Notes: generated from the letters alone by a model not told the origin. Numbered from the stretch's first letter, positions 1-9,312 are shown. The stretch is 64,000 nt of DNA from Thermus tengchongensis (GCF_021462405.1 NZ_JAKEDU010000002.1:1-64000); one strand, 5' to 3'. Numbers and translations: made by a program.

Positions 1-1
1 A

Positions 2-208
2 CGGGGGTTGGAGGTGGTGTACCTGCCGCGGTACAGTCCGCGGTACAACCCGGTGGAGACGGTGTGGCGGCGGGTGAAGGGGTGGTTGTGGCTGCGGCGG
101 GACTACGGGGGCGTGGAGGAGCGGAGGCGAGGGGTGGGGGAGGCGTTGAGGAAACTGCAGGAGCGCCTGGAGAGGGAAGTGGGGCAAAGTCTATGCATGG
201 CTACTTAG
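2..208 (+). CDS. IS630-type transposase, C-terminal part (runs off window start)
   Basis: The reading frame is open from the window edge to a TAG at 206-208, so only the last ~68 residues are seen. The segment YSPRYNPVETVWRRVKGWL matches the C-terminal DDE region of IS630/Tc1-type transposases, where a P-x-NP-E-x-W block carries the last catalytic acidic residue. The family is recognised from this block; whether the gene is intact cannot be judged. It lies about 120 bp from a second, unrelated insertion sequence, so this spot has taken more than one insertion. Confidence 0.7.
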   Translation, partial: RGLEVVYLPRYSPRYNPVETVWRRVKGWLWLRRDYGGVEERRRGVGEALRKLQERLEREVGQSLCMAT

Positions 209-326
209 GTGCAGGTAGAGGCGCAGGACTTCACTGGGTCTAGGCTCTCTTCGGGGGAATCCGGGCTTGCCCATGGGGAAATGCATAACTCAAGAGGGCT
301 TGCAAGGCAAACCCAACCCAACCGGC

Positions 327-352
327 TGAGCCCCCCCTCTAAGTTCGGACAT
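327..352 (+). repeat. left terminal inverted repeat of IS4-family element
   Basis: Begins TGAGCCCCCCC and ends TTCGGACAT. It pairs with the reverse complement of 1405-1430 at about 21 of 26 positions. Confidence 0.75.
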
Positions 353-1393
353 CCCTTGCCTCCTGGGGATGAGGGGGAACAGGAAATAGCCTGTGCCACC
401 AGACCTCCATGGCTTGGCGCAGGATCCCTTCCCATTCCTCCCGGGAAAAGCGCACAGGCCCCCTCAAGAGGACAAAAAGCCCCACCCCGTAGGCCAACGC
501 CACCAGGGCCAGCGTCTTCTCCATCGCTTCCCACCCCTTGCTCATCACCCCAGCAAACCCCATGTGCCCCTTCAGGTCCCTGAACCCCTCCTCCATCTTC
601 ATCCTCTCCCCGTACACCCCAAGAAGCTCCTCCGGAGGTAGGTTCCCCATCACCCAAAGCGCCTCCCGCATCCCCTCCCGCCACACCCCCACCAGGTTCA
701 CCTCCACCTCCCCCCGGTACCTCACCCCCTCGTACCTCACCTCCCGCCCCCGGTCCACCCAGGGCACCAACCGCTCCCCTCTCCATTCCAACCGCGGCCT
801 CGTCCCCAGGTTCAGCCGCACCGCATACCTCACCCCCGCCCGCTCCAGCGCTTCCAGCTACCCGGCAAAGGAGAACTCCCGGTCAAATACCCACACCGTC
901 TCCTCCTCCACGTATTCCCGCACCGCCTCCACCACATCCTCCCAGGTCCGGTTCCTCCCTCCGGCTTCCCCTCCCAGTAGCTCCCCGCGTACACCGGCAC
1001 CGCCCGGCCCTCGTAGGGTTGGGCCAACACCACCGCCCAAAAGCCCAGGGTCTTGCCGTCGGAAAGCCGGCCCACGTAGGGGGTCCGTTTCGCCTGGGGA
1101 CGGGGTACCTCCGTGGGGTCCACCAGGAGGAAGGGGGTCTTGGGGTCCAGGAGGCGCAGGAGGTAGCGCTGGGGTTCCAGGAGGGGAAGGAGTCGGTCAA
1201 TGGCCTTGTAGTTGGCTTCCTCCGTGGCCTCTTGGCGGTAGGCTCTGGCCCAATCGCTCTTGCGGGCAGAACCTGAGGCCAGGATGGCCCAGAGCAACCG
1301 GGCTACCTTCTCCTCGTGGCACTCCAGCCAGGCATCCAGCAGAGGGCTCACGAAGGGGCGTAGAGCCTCCGGTCCAAACGGCAAGCTCCTCAT
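339..1393 (-). pseudogene. IS4-family transposase, broken by one frameshift and one stop codon
   Basis: The N-terminal part (1393 down to about 963) contains LLVDPTEV, a likely first catalytic Asp. The frame then shifts within a G/A-rich run at about 951-963. It continues with a segment carrying VFDREFSFAG, is interrupted by a TAG at 858-860, and resumes in the same frame to a stop at 339-341. The last part holds YGERMKMEEGFRDLK, which fits the Y-x2-R-x3-E-x6-K signature of IS4 transposases. The element is therefore very probably unable to make an active transposase by itself, although a related full-length copy elsewhere could act on its ends. Confidence 0.85.
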
Positions 1394-1404
1394 ACAGCCC
1401 CATT

Positions 1405-1430
1405 TTGTCTGAACTCAAAGGGGGAGCTCA
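1405..1430 (-). repeat. right terminal inverted repeat of IS4-family element
   Basis: Reverse complement begins TGAGCTCCCCC and ends TTCAGACAA. It matches the left repeat and sits just upstream of the transposase start codon at 1393. Confidence 0.75.
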
Positions 1431-1449
1431 GGTGGGTAAAGTCCTGGCC

Positions 1450-1478
1450 TTGACCCTACCCCCAGGGGGGTGTATAAT
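1450..1478 (+). promoter_or_regulatory. sigma-70-type promoter of gltB
   Basis: TTGACC at 1450-1455 and a perfect TATAAT at 1473-1478 are separated by 17 bp. Transcription would start near 1485, giving a leader of about 58 nt before the gltB ATG. The promoter lies just outside the IS4-type element. Confidence 0.85.
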
Positions 1479-1542
1479 CCGAGGAACGACGCGCATATCT
1501 TTGCCTACACCAAACCCCCGAGCCGCAAGAAGGAGCCCCAAG

Positions 1543-4500
1543 ATGACCTGGAAGGAAGCCTACCCGGATATCCCCCTAGGCCAGGACGCCTGTGGCATCA
1601 TCGCCATGGCGGAGAAAAGCGGCAAGCCCTCCCACCGTATCGTGCGGAGGACCCTGGAAAGCCTTTACCGCATGGCCCACCGGGCGGGGGCCATCCGAGG
1701 CGAGGGAGATGGGACCGGGATCCAAACCGACATCCCCCGGGAGCTGTGGGCCCGCTTCCTGGAGGAGGCGGGGCTCGATCCGGAGCTGGCCTTTAATCCC
1801 CGCTTCTTCGTGGGGCACTTTTTCCTGCCCAAAACCGAGGCGGGGCGCCTCGAGGAGTTCCAAGAGCTCCTGAGGCGGGAGGGCCAGCCCCTTGGGGTGC
1901 GGCCCGTGCACTTCCGCCTGGGGGAGGTGGTGAGCGAGGTGCTGGGCCCGGTGGGCCGTCGCACCGAGCCCATCTTCCTCCAGGTGGCGGGGCTTAGCCC
2001 CGATGGGGATGCGCCCCTGTGGGAGCTGGGCCTGAGGCTCGAGGCCAGCTTCCCCGTCCACGTGGTTTCCCTCTCCACCTACAGCGTGGTCTATAAGGTG
2101 CGAGGGGCGGCGGAGCTTCTGAAGCGCTACTACCCCGAGCTTTCCCGCCCCGAGTTCAAAAGCGCCATCGCCCTGGGGCACAACCGCTACTCCACCAACA
2201 CCCTCTCCACCTTTGAGCAGGTCCAGCCCTTTGGCCTTCTGGGCCACAACGGCGAGATCAACACCATCGAGCGCCTGAGGCGGGAGCTGGACTTCCTCGG
2301 CATCCCCCGCACCGGGGGCTCGGACTCCCAGGACCTGAACCGCATGCTGGAGGGGCTCATCTACCGCTACGGCCTTACCCTCCCCGAGGCCATGGACCTG
2401 GTCTTCCCCCCGGTGCTGGGGGAGGTGAAGGGGCTTCCGCCAGAGCTTCAGGACCTCTACCTGGCCCTGAGGCAGCGCTTTGGGCCTTTGGCCCAGGGGC
2501 CTGCCGCCATCGTGAGCCGCCACCGGGACGAGGCGGTCTTCGCCACGGACGCCATGGGCCTTAGGCCCCTTTGGCAGCTGGAAACCCCTTACGAGATCGT
2601 TTTCTCCTCCGAACGGGGGGTATTCAGCGCCGAGGAGTTCGTCACCGAACCCAAGCCCCTGGCTCCCGGGGAAAAGGTCTACCTGCGCCTCACCCCGGAA
2701 GGGCCCAAGGTCTACCCCTTTGACCGCCACCAGCGCCTGGTGCTGGAGCGGATTGCCGCCCGCACCCCGGTGGCGGGGTACCGGGTCCACCTTTCGGGGC
2801 CCATCCGCCAGGCCCCGCCTCCCGTGGCCGGGGGGAGCGAGCCCCAGGTGGAGGAGAAGCCGGCCCCGCCCCCGTTGGGCTTGGAGCGGGCCTTCGGCTG
2901 GGACCGGTGGGATGGAGCTTACCTCGAGGCCCTGGCCAAGACCGGCAACGAGCCCATCGGCTCCCTGGGCTACGACGGTCCCCTGGCCGCTTTGAACCCG
3001 GAGAAGCCCAACCTCTCCGAGTTCTTCAAGGAGACCGTGGCGGTGGTGACCAACCCCGCCATCGACCGCGAAAGGGAGATCGAACACTTCTCCACCCGCA
3101 CCCTCCTGGGCCGCCGCCCCTTGCCCGACGGCCGGGGCGGGGGCAGGGTGGAGGAGCTCCTTTTGCCCATCGTCTTGGAGGAGGACCAGGGCCTGGCGGA
3201 GGCCTTCGGCACCCTGACCCTGGCCGAGGTCAAGGAGCGCTTCCAGACCCATACCCTGGTGCCCCAGTTCACCGTGGAGGAGGGCCTCCTCCTGGGGCTT
3301 AGGCGGCTGGAGGAGGAGGCGGTGCGGGCGGTGGAGGAGGGGGCCGAGGTCCTCATCCTCTCCGACCGGGAGGCCTTCCAAGGAGGGGTCTGGATCGATA
3401 TCGGCCTGGCGGTGGCGGCGGTGAACCGGGCCCTCATGAAGCGGGATGCGGAAGGGGTGGCCCTGAGGCGGCGCACCTCCATCCTGGTGCACTCCGGGGG
3501 CGTGCGGAACCTGCACGACATCGCCTTCCTCCTGGGCCTGGGGGCGGAGGCGGTGGCCCCCTGGCTTCTGGAGGAGAAGGCCCGGGCCCTGGAGGGGAGG
3601 AAGGGGATGGCCAACGCCCTGGAAGCCCTGCGCAAGGGCCTGGAGAAGGTCATCTCCACCATGGGCATCCACGAGCTAAGGGGCTACGGGAAGATCTTCA
3701 GCGCCCTCGGCCTCAAGCCGGAGCTGGCCGATTACTTCGGCACCCGGAACTTCCTCGGCTCAGAAACGGGGGGCTACGGCTTCTTGGAGCTGGAGCGCAC
3801 CCTCCTGGAGCGGGAGGGCTTCTTGAGGGCGGAAAAGGTCCTTCCCGCCAAGGACTTCCGCTTCAACCCCAGGATCTACAAGGCGGCCCAGGAGGTGGCC
3901 AGCGGCCAGGCCCCCTACAGCCACTTCCAGGAGAAGGTCCGCTCCCTGGAGCGGGAAAGCCCGGTGGCCGCCAGGCAGCTTTTGGAGGTGCGCTTCCCCG
4001 AAAGGAGCGAGGTTTCCCCCGAAGAGGTGGACCTTTCCGTGGGGGGCCACTCCCTGCCCTTCCTCATCAGCGCCATGAGCTTTGGCTCCCAAGGGGAGGC
4101 CTCCTTCCGCGCCTACGTGGAGGCGGCCAAGCGCCTCAACATGCTCTGCATCAACGGCGAAGGCGGGGAGATCCCCGACATGCTGGGGAAATACACCCAC
4201 TGGCGCGGGCAGCAGGTGGCCAGTGGCCGCTTCGGCGTCCACGCTTACATGCTGAACTCCGCCAGCGTCATCGAGATCAAGATCGGCCAGGGGGCCAAGC
4301 CGGGGGAGGGAGGGCACCTGCCGGGCAAGAAGGTCTCCCCCAAGGTGGCTGCCGCCCGCAACGCTGTGCCTGGGGTGGACCTTATCAGCCCCTCCAACAA
4401 CCACGACCTCTACTCCATCGAGGACCTGGCCCAGCTCATCGAAGAGCTGAAGACGGTGAACCCCAAGGCCCTGGTTTCCGTGAAGGTGCCCGTCATCCCC

Positions 4501-6021
4501 GGGATTGGCACCATCGCCGTGGGGATCGCCAAGGCGGGGGCGGACGTCATCACCCTTTCGGGGTTTGAGGGGGGGACGGGGGCGGCCAGGCTTCACGCCC
4601 TCAAGTACGCGGGGCTTCCCGTGGAGCTCGGGGTGCGGCGGGCCCACCGGGCTTTGGTGCGGGCAGGCTTGCGGGACAAGGTGGAGATTTGGGCCGACGG
4701 CGGGCTTAAGACCGCTTACGACGTGCTCCGCATGGTCCTCCTGGGCGCGGACCGGGTGGGCATGGCCACCATGGCCATGGTGGCCATCGGCTGCACCATC
4801 TGCCGGGGGTGCCAGCTGGATACCTGCCACGTGGGCATCACCACCCAGATCGAAACGGTGGAGGAGGCTTTGGCCCACGGGCTCAAGCGCTTCGTGCCCC
4901 AGGATCTGGACCGGGCGGTGGAGCACCTCACCCGCTTCTTTGAGGCCAAGGGGGAGGCCCTAAGGGAGCTGGTAGCCGCCTTGGGGGCCCGCTCGCTACG
5001 GGAGCTCAGGGGCCGGGTGGACCTTCTCTACCAGCGGGACCACCTGGAGGAGCTGGACCTTTCCTACTTCTTCCTGCCCGTGGAGGAGCCCGAGTGGCTT
5101 AAGGACACCTCGGCCCACGTCCTCCGCAAGCCCTTGAACCAGCTTACCCGCACCATCACCGAGGTGGTGATGGGGGCTTATGGGGAGGGAAGCCGCAAGC
5201 TGGTCTTCCAGGAGGGTCCGGTGAACTCCACCGACCGCGCCCTGGGGGCCCACCTGGCGGGGGAGATCGCCCGGAGGAGGCTTTACGGCAAGGGCTTCGA
5301 CGCCGAGGTGGAGCTTCGCTTTGATGCGGGGAGCGTGGCCGGGAATGGCCTGGCGGCCTTTAACCTCGAGGGCATGAAGGTGGTGGTGGAAGGGGGTGCC
5401 CAGGACGGGGTGGCCAAGAGCGCTTTCGGGGGCACGGTGGCCATCCTCAAGGGCCGGAACCCCTACGGGGCCTACGTGGATGGCTCCGTGGGCAAGAGCT
5501 TCGCCTACGGGGCCATAGGGGGTCTCCTCATCGTGGAGGGGGTGGCGGATAGCCGCTTCTGCATCCGGCTTTCCGGGGCGGATGTGATCCTGGGCGGCGA
5601 ACCGGAAAGGCCCCTGAGGGACGAGCTCGGCAACCTGGCGGCCCGAGCCCAGGCCAAGGGGTTTGCCTTTGAGTACATGACCCGGGGGCGGGCCTTGGTC
5701 CTGGGGGACCCTGGCCCTTGGATCTGCTCGGGCATGACCGGGGGGCGGGTCTACCTGCGCCACTGGCCGGAGATGGGCCTCACGGAGGAGGCCATGCGGC
5801 GCCGCCTGGCCAAGGGGGCCAAGGTGGCGGTGAAGCCTTTGGACCTGAGGGGGATAGAGGACGTGCGGGAGCTCCTTTCCGCCTACATCCGGGTCCTTCG
5901 GGAGGCCAAGCGGGAGGAGAAGGCGGCCCGCCTGGAGAAGCTCCTCCTGGACCCCGCTCAGCACTTCCGCATGGTGGAGCCCGTGAGCCAGCAGGTGGAG
6001 CAGGGGGTGAGCACGGAGTAA
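1543..6021 (+). CDS. gltB: Glutamate synthase large subunit
   Basis: 1492 residues, the usual length for the bacterial large subunit. The ATG at 1543 follows AAGGAG. A propeptide of 16 residues precedes Cys17 (DACGIIA), the expected N-terminal nucleophile of the class II glutaminase domain. A central domain and the FMN-binding synthase barrel follow, with a cysteine cluster at 1084, 1087, 1090 and 1095; the C-x5-C-x4-C spacing fits the family's 3Fe-4S site. The C-terminal ~250 residues are the Gly-rich GXGXG beta-helix. It makes glutamate from glutamine and 2-oxoglutarate. The small subunit gene gltD is not adjacent. An open frame extends upstream to 538 but covers the IS element and is not coding. 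Confidence 0.96.
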   Translation: MTWKEAYPDIPLGQDACGIIAMAEKSGKPSHRIVRRTLESLYRMAHRAGAIRGEGDGTGIQTDIPRELWARFLEEAGLDPELAFNPRFFVGHFFLPKTEAGRLEEFQELLRREGQPLGVRPVHFRLGEVVSEVLGPVGRRTEPIFLQVAGLSPDGDAPLWELGLRLEASFPVHVVSLSTYSVVYKVRGAAELLKRYYPELSRPEFKSAIALGHNRYSTNTLSTFEQVQPFGLLGHNGEINTIERLRRELDFLGIPRTGGSDSQDLNRMLEGLIYRYGLTLPEAMDLVFPPVLGEVKGLPPELQDLYLALRQRFGPLAQGPAAIVSRHRDEAVFATDAMGLRPLWQLETPYEIVFSSERGVFSAEEFVTEPKPLAPGEKVYLRLTPEGPKVYPFDRHQRLVLERIAARTPVAGYRVHLSGPIRQAPPPVAGGSEPQVEEKPAPPPLGLERAFGWDRWDGAYLEALAKTGNEPIGSLGYDGPLAALNPEKPNLSEFFKETVAVVTNPAIDREREIEHFSTRTLLGRRPLPDGRGGGRVEELLLPIVLEEDQGLAEAFGTLTLAEVKERFQTHTLVPQFTVEEGLLLGLRRLEEEAVRAVEEGAEVLILSDREAFQGGVWIDIGLAVAAVNRALMKRDAEGVALRRRTSILVHSGGVRNLHDIAFLLGLGAEAVAPWLLEEKARALEGRKGMANALEALRKGLEKVISTMGIHELRGYGKIFSALGLKPELADYFGTRNFLGSETGGYGFLELERTLLEREGFLRAEKVLPAKDFRFNPRIYKAAQEVASGQAPYSHFQEKVRSLERESPVAARQLLEVRFPERSEVSPEEVDLSVGGHSLPFLISAMSFGSQGEASFRAYVEAAKRLNMLCINGEGGEIPDMLGKYTHWRGQQVASGRFGVHAYMLNSASVIEIKIGQGAKPGEGGHLPGKKVSPKVAAARNAVPGVDLISPSNNHDLYSIEDLAQLIEELKTVNPKALVSVKVPVIPGIGTIAVGIAKAGADVITLSGFEGGTGAARLHALKYAGLPVELGVRRAHRALVRAGLRDKVEIWADGGLKTAYDVLRMVLLGADRVGMATMAMVAIGCTICRGCQLDTCHVGITTQIETVEEALAHGLKRFVPQDLDRAVEHLTRFFEAKGEALRELVAALGARSLRELRGRVDLLYQRDHLEELDLSYFFLPVEEPEWLKDTSAHVLRKPLNQLTRTITEVVMGAYGEGSRKLVFQEGPVNSTDRALGAHLAGEIARRRLYGKGFDAEVELRFDAGSVAGNGLAAFNLEGMKVVVEGGAQDGVAKSAFGGTVAILKGRNPYGAYVDGSVGKSFAYGAIGGLLIVEGVADSRFCIRLSGADVILGGEPERPLRDELGNLAARAQAKGFAFEYMTRGRALVLGDPGPWICSGMTGGRVYLRHWPEMGLTEEAMRRRLAKGAKVAVKPLDLRGIEDVRELLSAYIRVLREAKREEKAARLEKLLLDPAQHFRMVEPVSQQVEQGVSTE

Positions 6022-6026
6022 GGCTA

Positions 6027-6042
6027 CCCCATGGCCATGGGG
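6027..6042 (+). terminator. palindromic stem after gltB, possible terminator
   Basis: CCCCATGG followed directly by CCATGGGG begins five bases after the gltB stop. A second G/C hairpin follows near 6060-6082. No T-run is present, so the terminator role is inferred from position only. Confidence 0.35.
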
Positions 6043-6139
6043 GACAAAGAAAGAGGGGCCTGGGAGGGGGGACCCCAGGGAACCTGATCCTGGGGTTTTG
6101 GCCTAGACACGAGGGATCAGGGAAAGGTACATTTGTCCC

Positions 6140-6697
6140 GTGGACTCCGGGGCCCTTCTGGACCTGCTCAAGCGCCGCACCGGTTTCACCGAAGCCCATG
6201 CGGCCATACTGCGGGACCTGGGCACCCTCATGGCGCCCTTGGCGCCCGAGGTGGCCTTGGCCTTTTACGACTACCTGGGGCGGGACGAGGAGCTTGGGGC
6301 CATCCTCCATGCGGTACCTGGCAGGGTGGAGCGGCTTTACGGCACCTTCGCCCGCTGGTACGGGGAGCTTTTTTCGGGCGTGTACGACCGTGCTTATGCA
6401 GAGGGGCGCAGGCGCATCGGGCTGGTCCATGCCAGGCTGGGCATCGGACCCAGGGCCATGATTCCCGCTATGGGGATCGTGCAGGAGCTCTCCCTCGAGC
6501 ACCTGCGCACTGCCCTCCGTGGCCCGGAGGTCTACAGCGCGGTGGAGGCTTTTGAGAAGATCATCGCCATAGAGATTGCCTTTATTGAAGAAAGCTACCT
6601 CGAGGCCCTTGCCTTGGGCCTCTCCCTGGGCCACCGGGACCTGAAGGAGGCCTTGGCCCAAGGGGCGGCTGCCCTTTTGCAGGCGGGCCACACCTAG
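6140..6697 (+). CDS. Single-domain protoglobin (globin-coupled-sensor-type haem protein)
   Basis: 185 residues, GTG start. The order of helices and the block RRRIGLVHARLGIGPRAMIPA (residues 91-111) match the protoglobin / globin-sensor family, with His97 as the likely proximal haem ligand. There is no signalling domain after the globin fold, so this is a free-standing domain. Such proteins bind O2, CO or NO; the partner here is unknown. Its TAG stop (6695-6697) interlocks with the stop of the convergent dnaB gene (6694-6696). It could detoxify or sense NO or O2, but nothing in the neighbourhood decides between these. Confidence 0.8.
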   Translation: MDSGALLDLLKRRTGFTEAHAAILRDLGTLMAPLAPEVALAFYDYLGRDEELGAILHAVPGRVERLYGTFARWYGELFSGVYDRAYAEGRRRIGLVHARLGIGPRAMIPAMGIVQELSLEHLRTALRGPEVYSAVEAFEKIIAIEIAFIEESYLEALALGLSLGHRDLKEALAQGAAALLQAGHT

Positions 6698-9312
6698 GGC
6701 TCCCGGGCCAGGTCGTTGAAGCGCACGTGGGCAGCGTGGAACTGGAGTTCCACCGTGCCTGTGGGGCCGTTGCGCTGCTTGCCCACGATGATTTCGGCGA
6801 TCCCGGCCTTTTCGGAGTGGGGGTTATAGTACTCGTCCCGGTAGATGAACATCACCAAATCGGCGTCCTGCTCGATGGAATTGTGGACGATGATGTTGTT
6901 GGCAACGAAGTTGTGCAAGCCAGGGACGGTGAGGTCAAATACTTCCTCCACCCCGTCCGGTCGGATGGAGGCTACCTTGTCCCAGTAAACATCGCTGGTA
7001 GCCAGCTGGCCCAAAGCCTCCGATTTTAGGGCCTGGGCCATTCGCAAGGCCCGGTCCCGGCTTAGGTTTTGCCTAAAGAGCGCGCTGCCTGCGTAGGCCA
7101 CGCTCACGGCGCGGTAGAGTTCCCGCTGGGAAAGCCCTGATGCCCCTAACACGGGCCGAATGGTAGGCAGCCAAACTTCTGCAGGGATCACATCCCGGTT
7201 AGGATTGCCGCTGCGGCTTTGAAGGTAAGCCTCCACTTCCTTTGCAACCTTAGCCTGACGGGCGCCCACAACGCCCACCTGATAAAGGAAAGCGCTTAGG
7301 TCATGGTGTCCACTAATGATGACATGGAACTGGTCGCGGCCCTTTCCCTTTTGCGAAATGCGCCGAATACGGGAGTTGATGCCTAAGCGGAGCAGAAGGG
7401 TCTGGACGTCCAAAGCCAACCGTTCGCTACTGGTGGCGTAGTAGACCCTTGGGTAAGGTTTTTCCCCCCTTGACATGTGAAAGCACCCGTCGGTGGACCA
7501 GAGGTGGCGAAGGAATCGAGCAATGGCAAAGGGAGGGTGGGTGAATACCGGTTCCGGCACCCGCTTTTCGTGAGCCCTTAGCCCCCAGATACCCAGTTCC
7601 TCCAACCACTCCGCTAGGGGATTGCGGATACCCTTCCCTAGACGCCGGTTTGCGCTCAAGTAAACCTGGAACCACCCCCGTTCAGCCTTGATCTGGGGGT
7701 TGAGTGCGTCCCCAAACACGGCTGTGGCCAGTTGAACTACTCCGTGGGCAAGGTCTGGATCTCGCGTCGTGTATTGGAGGGTGTGACGGGGTAGGGTGCA
7801 ACCATCCCCGATGAGGTGCCCGAGAAGGGCGAGTTCCTCGTCCCTAAGGGTTTGTTGGGCGGCCACATCCAGCCTCCGAGGTAAGGCTACCCAATCCCCG
7901 GGCCGAAGCTCATCCAGACGCTTCCATCCCTTTGGGGTTAGGAACTTGTGGTTGGCGGTGGCACGAATCCGGCGGCCCAGTTGCGTGTTGAGAACAAAGA
8001 CGGGTTTTACCCCCGTGGCAAAGGCCCGGCTTACCTTGGCTGCCTCCAGCTTCATGGTAGCTTCGTTGAGGGCCAGAACGGAAAACCCCGACCTGCCTAC
8101 CAGGTCGCGAATGGGTTTCCTTGAGCCATCGGCCAGCTGGACTAGGGTGTCTGCAGCCAAGCAACCCGACTCTCGCAAGTCCGAGAGCATGGGGCGCTTG
8201 TTGGGCCTGGCCTCCACCGCCCGGGAGAGCTGGCTCAGGGCGATGACAGGGATGTGGAGCTCCCGGGCCAGGGCCTTAAGCCCGCGGGAGATGGCGGCAA
8301 TCTCCTGCTGCCGGTTTTCCCCCTGCTTGCCCGCCCCGGGGCCGGACATGAGCTGGAGGTAATCGATGATGAGAAGGCCCACCTCGTACTGGCTTCTAAG
8401 CCGCCTGGCCCGGGCCCTGAGCTCCATGAGGGTGAGGTCTGGGGTGTCGTCGATGTAGATGGGGGCTTCGGAAAGCCTTCCCGCCACGTCCACCAGGCGG
8501 GAGAAGTCCCGGTCGGTGAGCTGGCCCAGGCGCACCCGGTTCATGTCGATGCGGGCTTCCGAGCACATGAGGCGCAGGGTGAGCTGGGAGGCGGGCATCT
8601 CCAAGGAGTAGATGCCCACCCCTATGCCCTCCTTCAGGGCGGCGTGCTGGGCGATGGTGAGGGCAAAGGCGGTCTTTCCCATGGCGGGGCGGGCGGCGAT
8701 GATGTTTAAGGAGCCCGGGGCCAGGGTGCCGATGAGCTGGTCCAGTTCCTTGAAACCCGTGCGTACCCCGGCCACCTCCCCCTTGTTTTGGAAGAGGGAT
8801 TCAATGTGCTCAAAGGTTTCGTGCACCAGCTCCCGCATGGGGCGGGCCTCGGTTTCCGTCTGGGTGAGGGCCACCTCGAGGATCTTCTTGCCCGCGGTGT
8901 CCAGGATCTCGTCCAGGCTTCCCGCCTCCTCGTAGGCCAGGCGCATGGCCTCGCCTGCAGCCTGGATGAGCTTTCTTAGGGTCCATTTCTCCGCCACGAT
9001 GCGGGCGTAGTGCTCCGCATAGGCGGCGGTGGGGGTGGCCTCGGAAAGCTGGACCAGGTAGCTGACCCCTCCCAGGGTTTCCAGCTCCCCCCGGCGGGAT
9101 AGCTCCTCTGCCAAGGTCACCAGGTCCACGGGCTTCCCCTGGGACCTTAGGGCCTGCATGGCGGCGTAGATCTTGCGGTGGGCCTCCGCGTAAAAGGCCT
9201 CGGGGGAGGGGAGGAGGCCTTCCAGCTCGTCCAGCACATCGGAATCCAGGAGAATGGCCCCAAGGACGCTCTGTTCCGCCTCGAGGTTGTGGGGGGGAAC
9301 ACGACCCTCCAT
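6694..9312 (-). CDS. dnaB: Replicative DNA helicase DnaB, interrupted by an intein
   Basis: 872 residues as translated. Residues 1-383 and 812-872 form a normal DnaB of 444 residues: the N-terminal domain (~1-150), then the RecA-type ATPase with Walker A ARPAMGKTA (~207-215) and Walker B LLIIDYLQL. The helicase is split after SDLRESG by a 428-residue intein and resumes with SIEQDADLVMF. DnaB unwinds DNA ahead of the replication fork as a hexamer, so splicing is needed for a working helicase. The ATG at 9312 gives the usual N terminus (PPHNLEAEQSVLGA). It ends overlapping the stop of the protoglobin gene. Confidence 0.97.
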   Translation of the reverse strand: MEGRVPPHNLEAEQSVLGAILLDSDVLDELEGLLPSPEAFYAEAHRKIYAAMQALRSQGKPVDLVTLAEELSRRGELETLGGVSYLVQLSEATPTAAYAEHYARIVAEKWTLRKLIQAAGEAMRLAYEEAGSLDEILDTAGKKILEVALTQTETEARPMRELVHETFEHIESLFQNKGEVAGVRTGFKELDQLIGTLAPGSLNIIAARPAMGKTAFALTIAQHAALKEGIGVGIYSLEMPASQLTLRLMCSEARIDMNRVRLGQLTDRDFSRLVDVAGRLSEAPIYIDDTPDLTLMELRARARRLRSQYEVGLLIIDYLQLMSGPGAGKQGENRQQEIAAISRGLKALARELHIPVIALSQLSRAVEARPNKRPMLSDLRESGCLAADTLVQLADGSRKPIRDLVGRSGFSVLALNEATMKLEAAKVSRAFATGVKPVFVLNTQLGRRIRATANHKFLTPKGWKRLDELRPGDWVALPRRLDVAAQQTLRDEELALLGHLIGDGCTLPRHTLQYTTRDPDLAHGVVQLATAVFGDALNPQIKAERGWFQVYLSANRRLGKGIRNPLAEWLEELGIWGLRAHEKRVPEPVFTHPPFAIARFLRHLWSTDGCFHMSRGEKPYPRVYYATSSERLALDVQTLLLRLGINSRIRRISQKGKGRDQFHVIISGHHDLSAFLYQVGVVGARQAKVAKEVEAYLQSRSGNPNRDVIPAEVWLPTIRPVLGASGLSQRELYRAVSVAYAGSALFRQNLSRDRALRMAQALKSEALGQLATSDVYWDKVASIRPDGVEEVFDLTVPGLHNFVANNIIVHNSIEQDADLVMFIYRDEYYNPHSEKAGIAEIIVGKQRNGPTGTVELQFHAAHVRFNDLAREP
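6880..8163 (-). other. DnaB intein with LAGLIDADG (DOD) homing endonuclease
   Basis: Residues 384-811 of the dnaB product. It starts with Cys (CLAADTLVQLADG, block A), has ATANHKFLT (block B, with the TxxH motif), and ends VEEVFDLTVPGLHNFVANN-IIVHN (blocks F and G) before a Ser +1 residue. Two dodecapeptide motifs, LLGHLIGDG and LRHLWSTDG, show a DOD homing endonuclease. Both the position and the N- and C-terminal sequences closely resemble the Synechocystis DnaB intein, so it is an allele at the same site. All splicing residues are present, so it is probably active. Confidence 0.95.

Larger units (their letters stand above)
326..1431 (-). mobile_element. IS4-family insertion sequence, about 1.1 kb, with decayed transposase
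   Basis: The element is bounded by imperfect terminal inverted repeats at 327-352 and 1405-1430 (about 21 of 26 positions match) and contains one minus-strand transposase reading region. The transposase stop codon falls inside the left repeat, as is common in compact IS elements. I could not find a convincing target-site duplication, so the ends may be off by a base or two. The right end is only about 20 bp from the -35 box of the gltB promoter. Confidence 0.75.

Noticed and set aside
538-1542. Long in-frame extension of gltB upstream of its ATG
   Set aside because: It runs antisense through the IS4-type transposase and the gltB promoter. The ATG at 1543 has a ribosome site and gives the correct 16-residue propeptide before Cys17.
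1576-3672. 698-codon open frame on the minus strand inside gltB
   Set aside because: It is a shadow of GC-rich codon usage: Pro/Gly/His/Gln-rich, no recognisable domain, and fully antisense to a well-supported gene.
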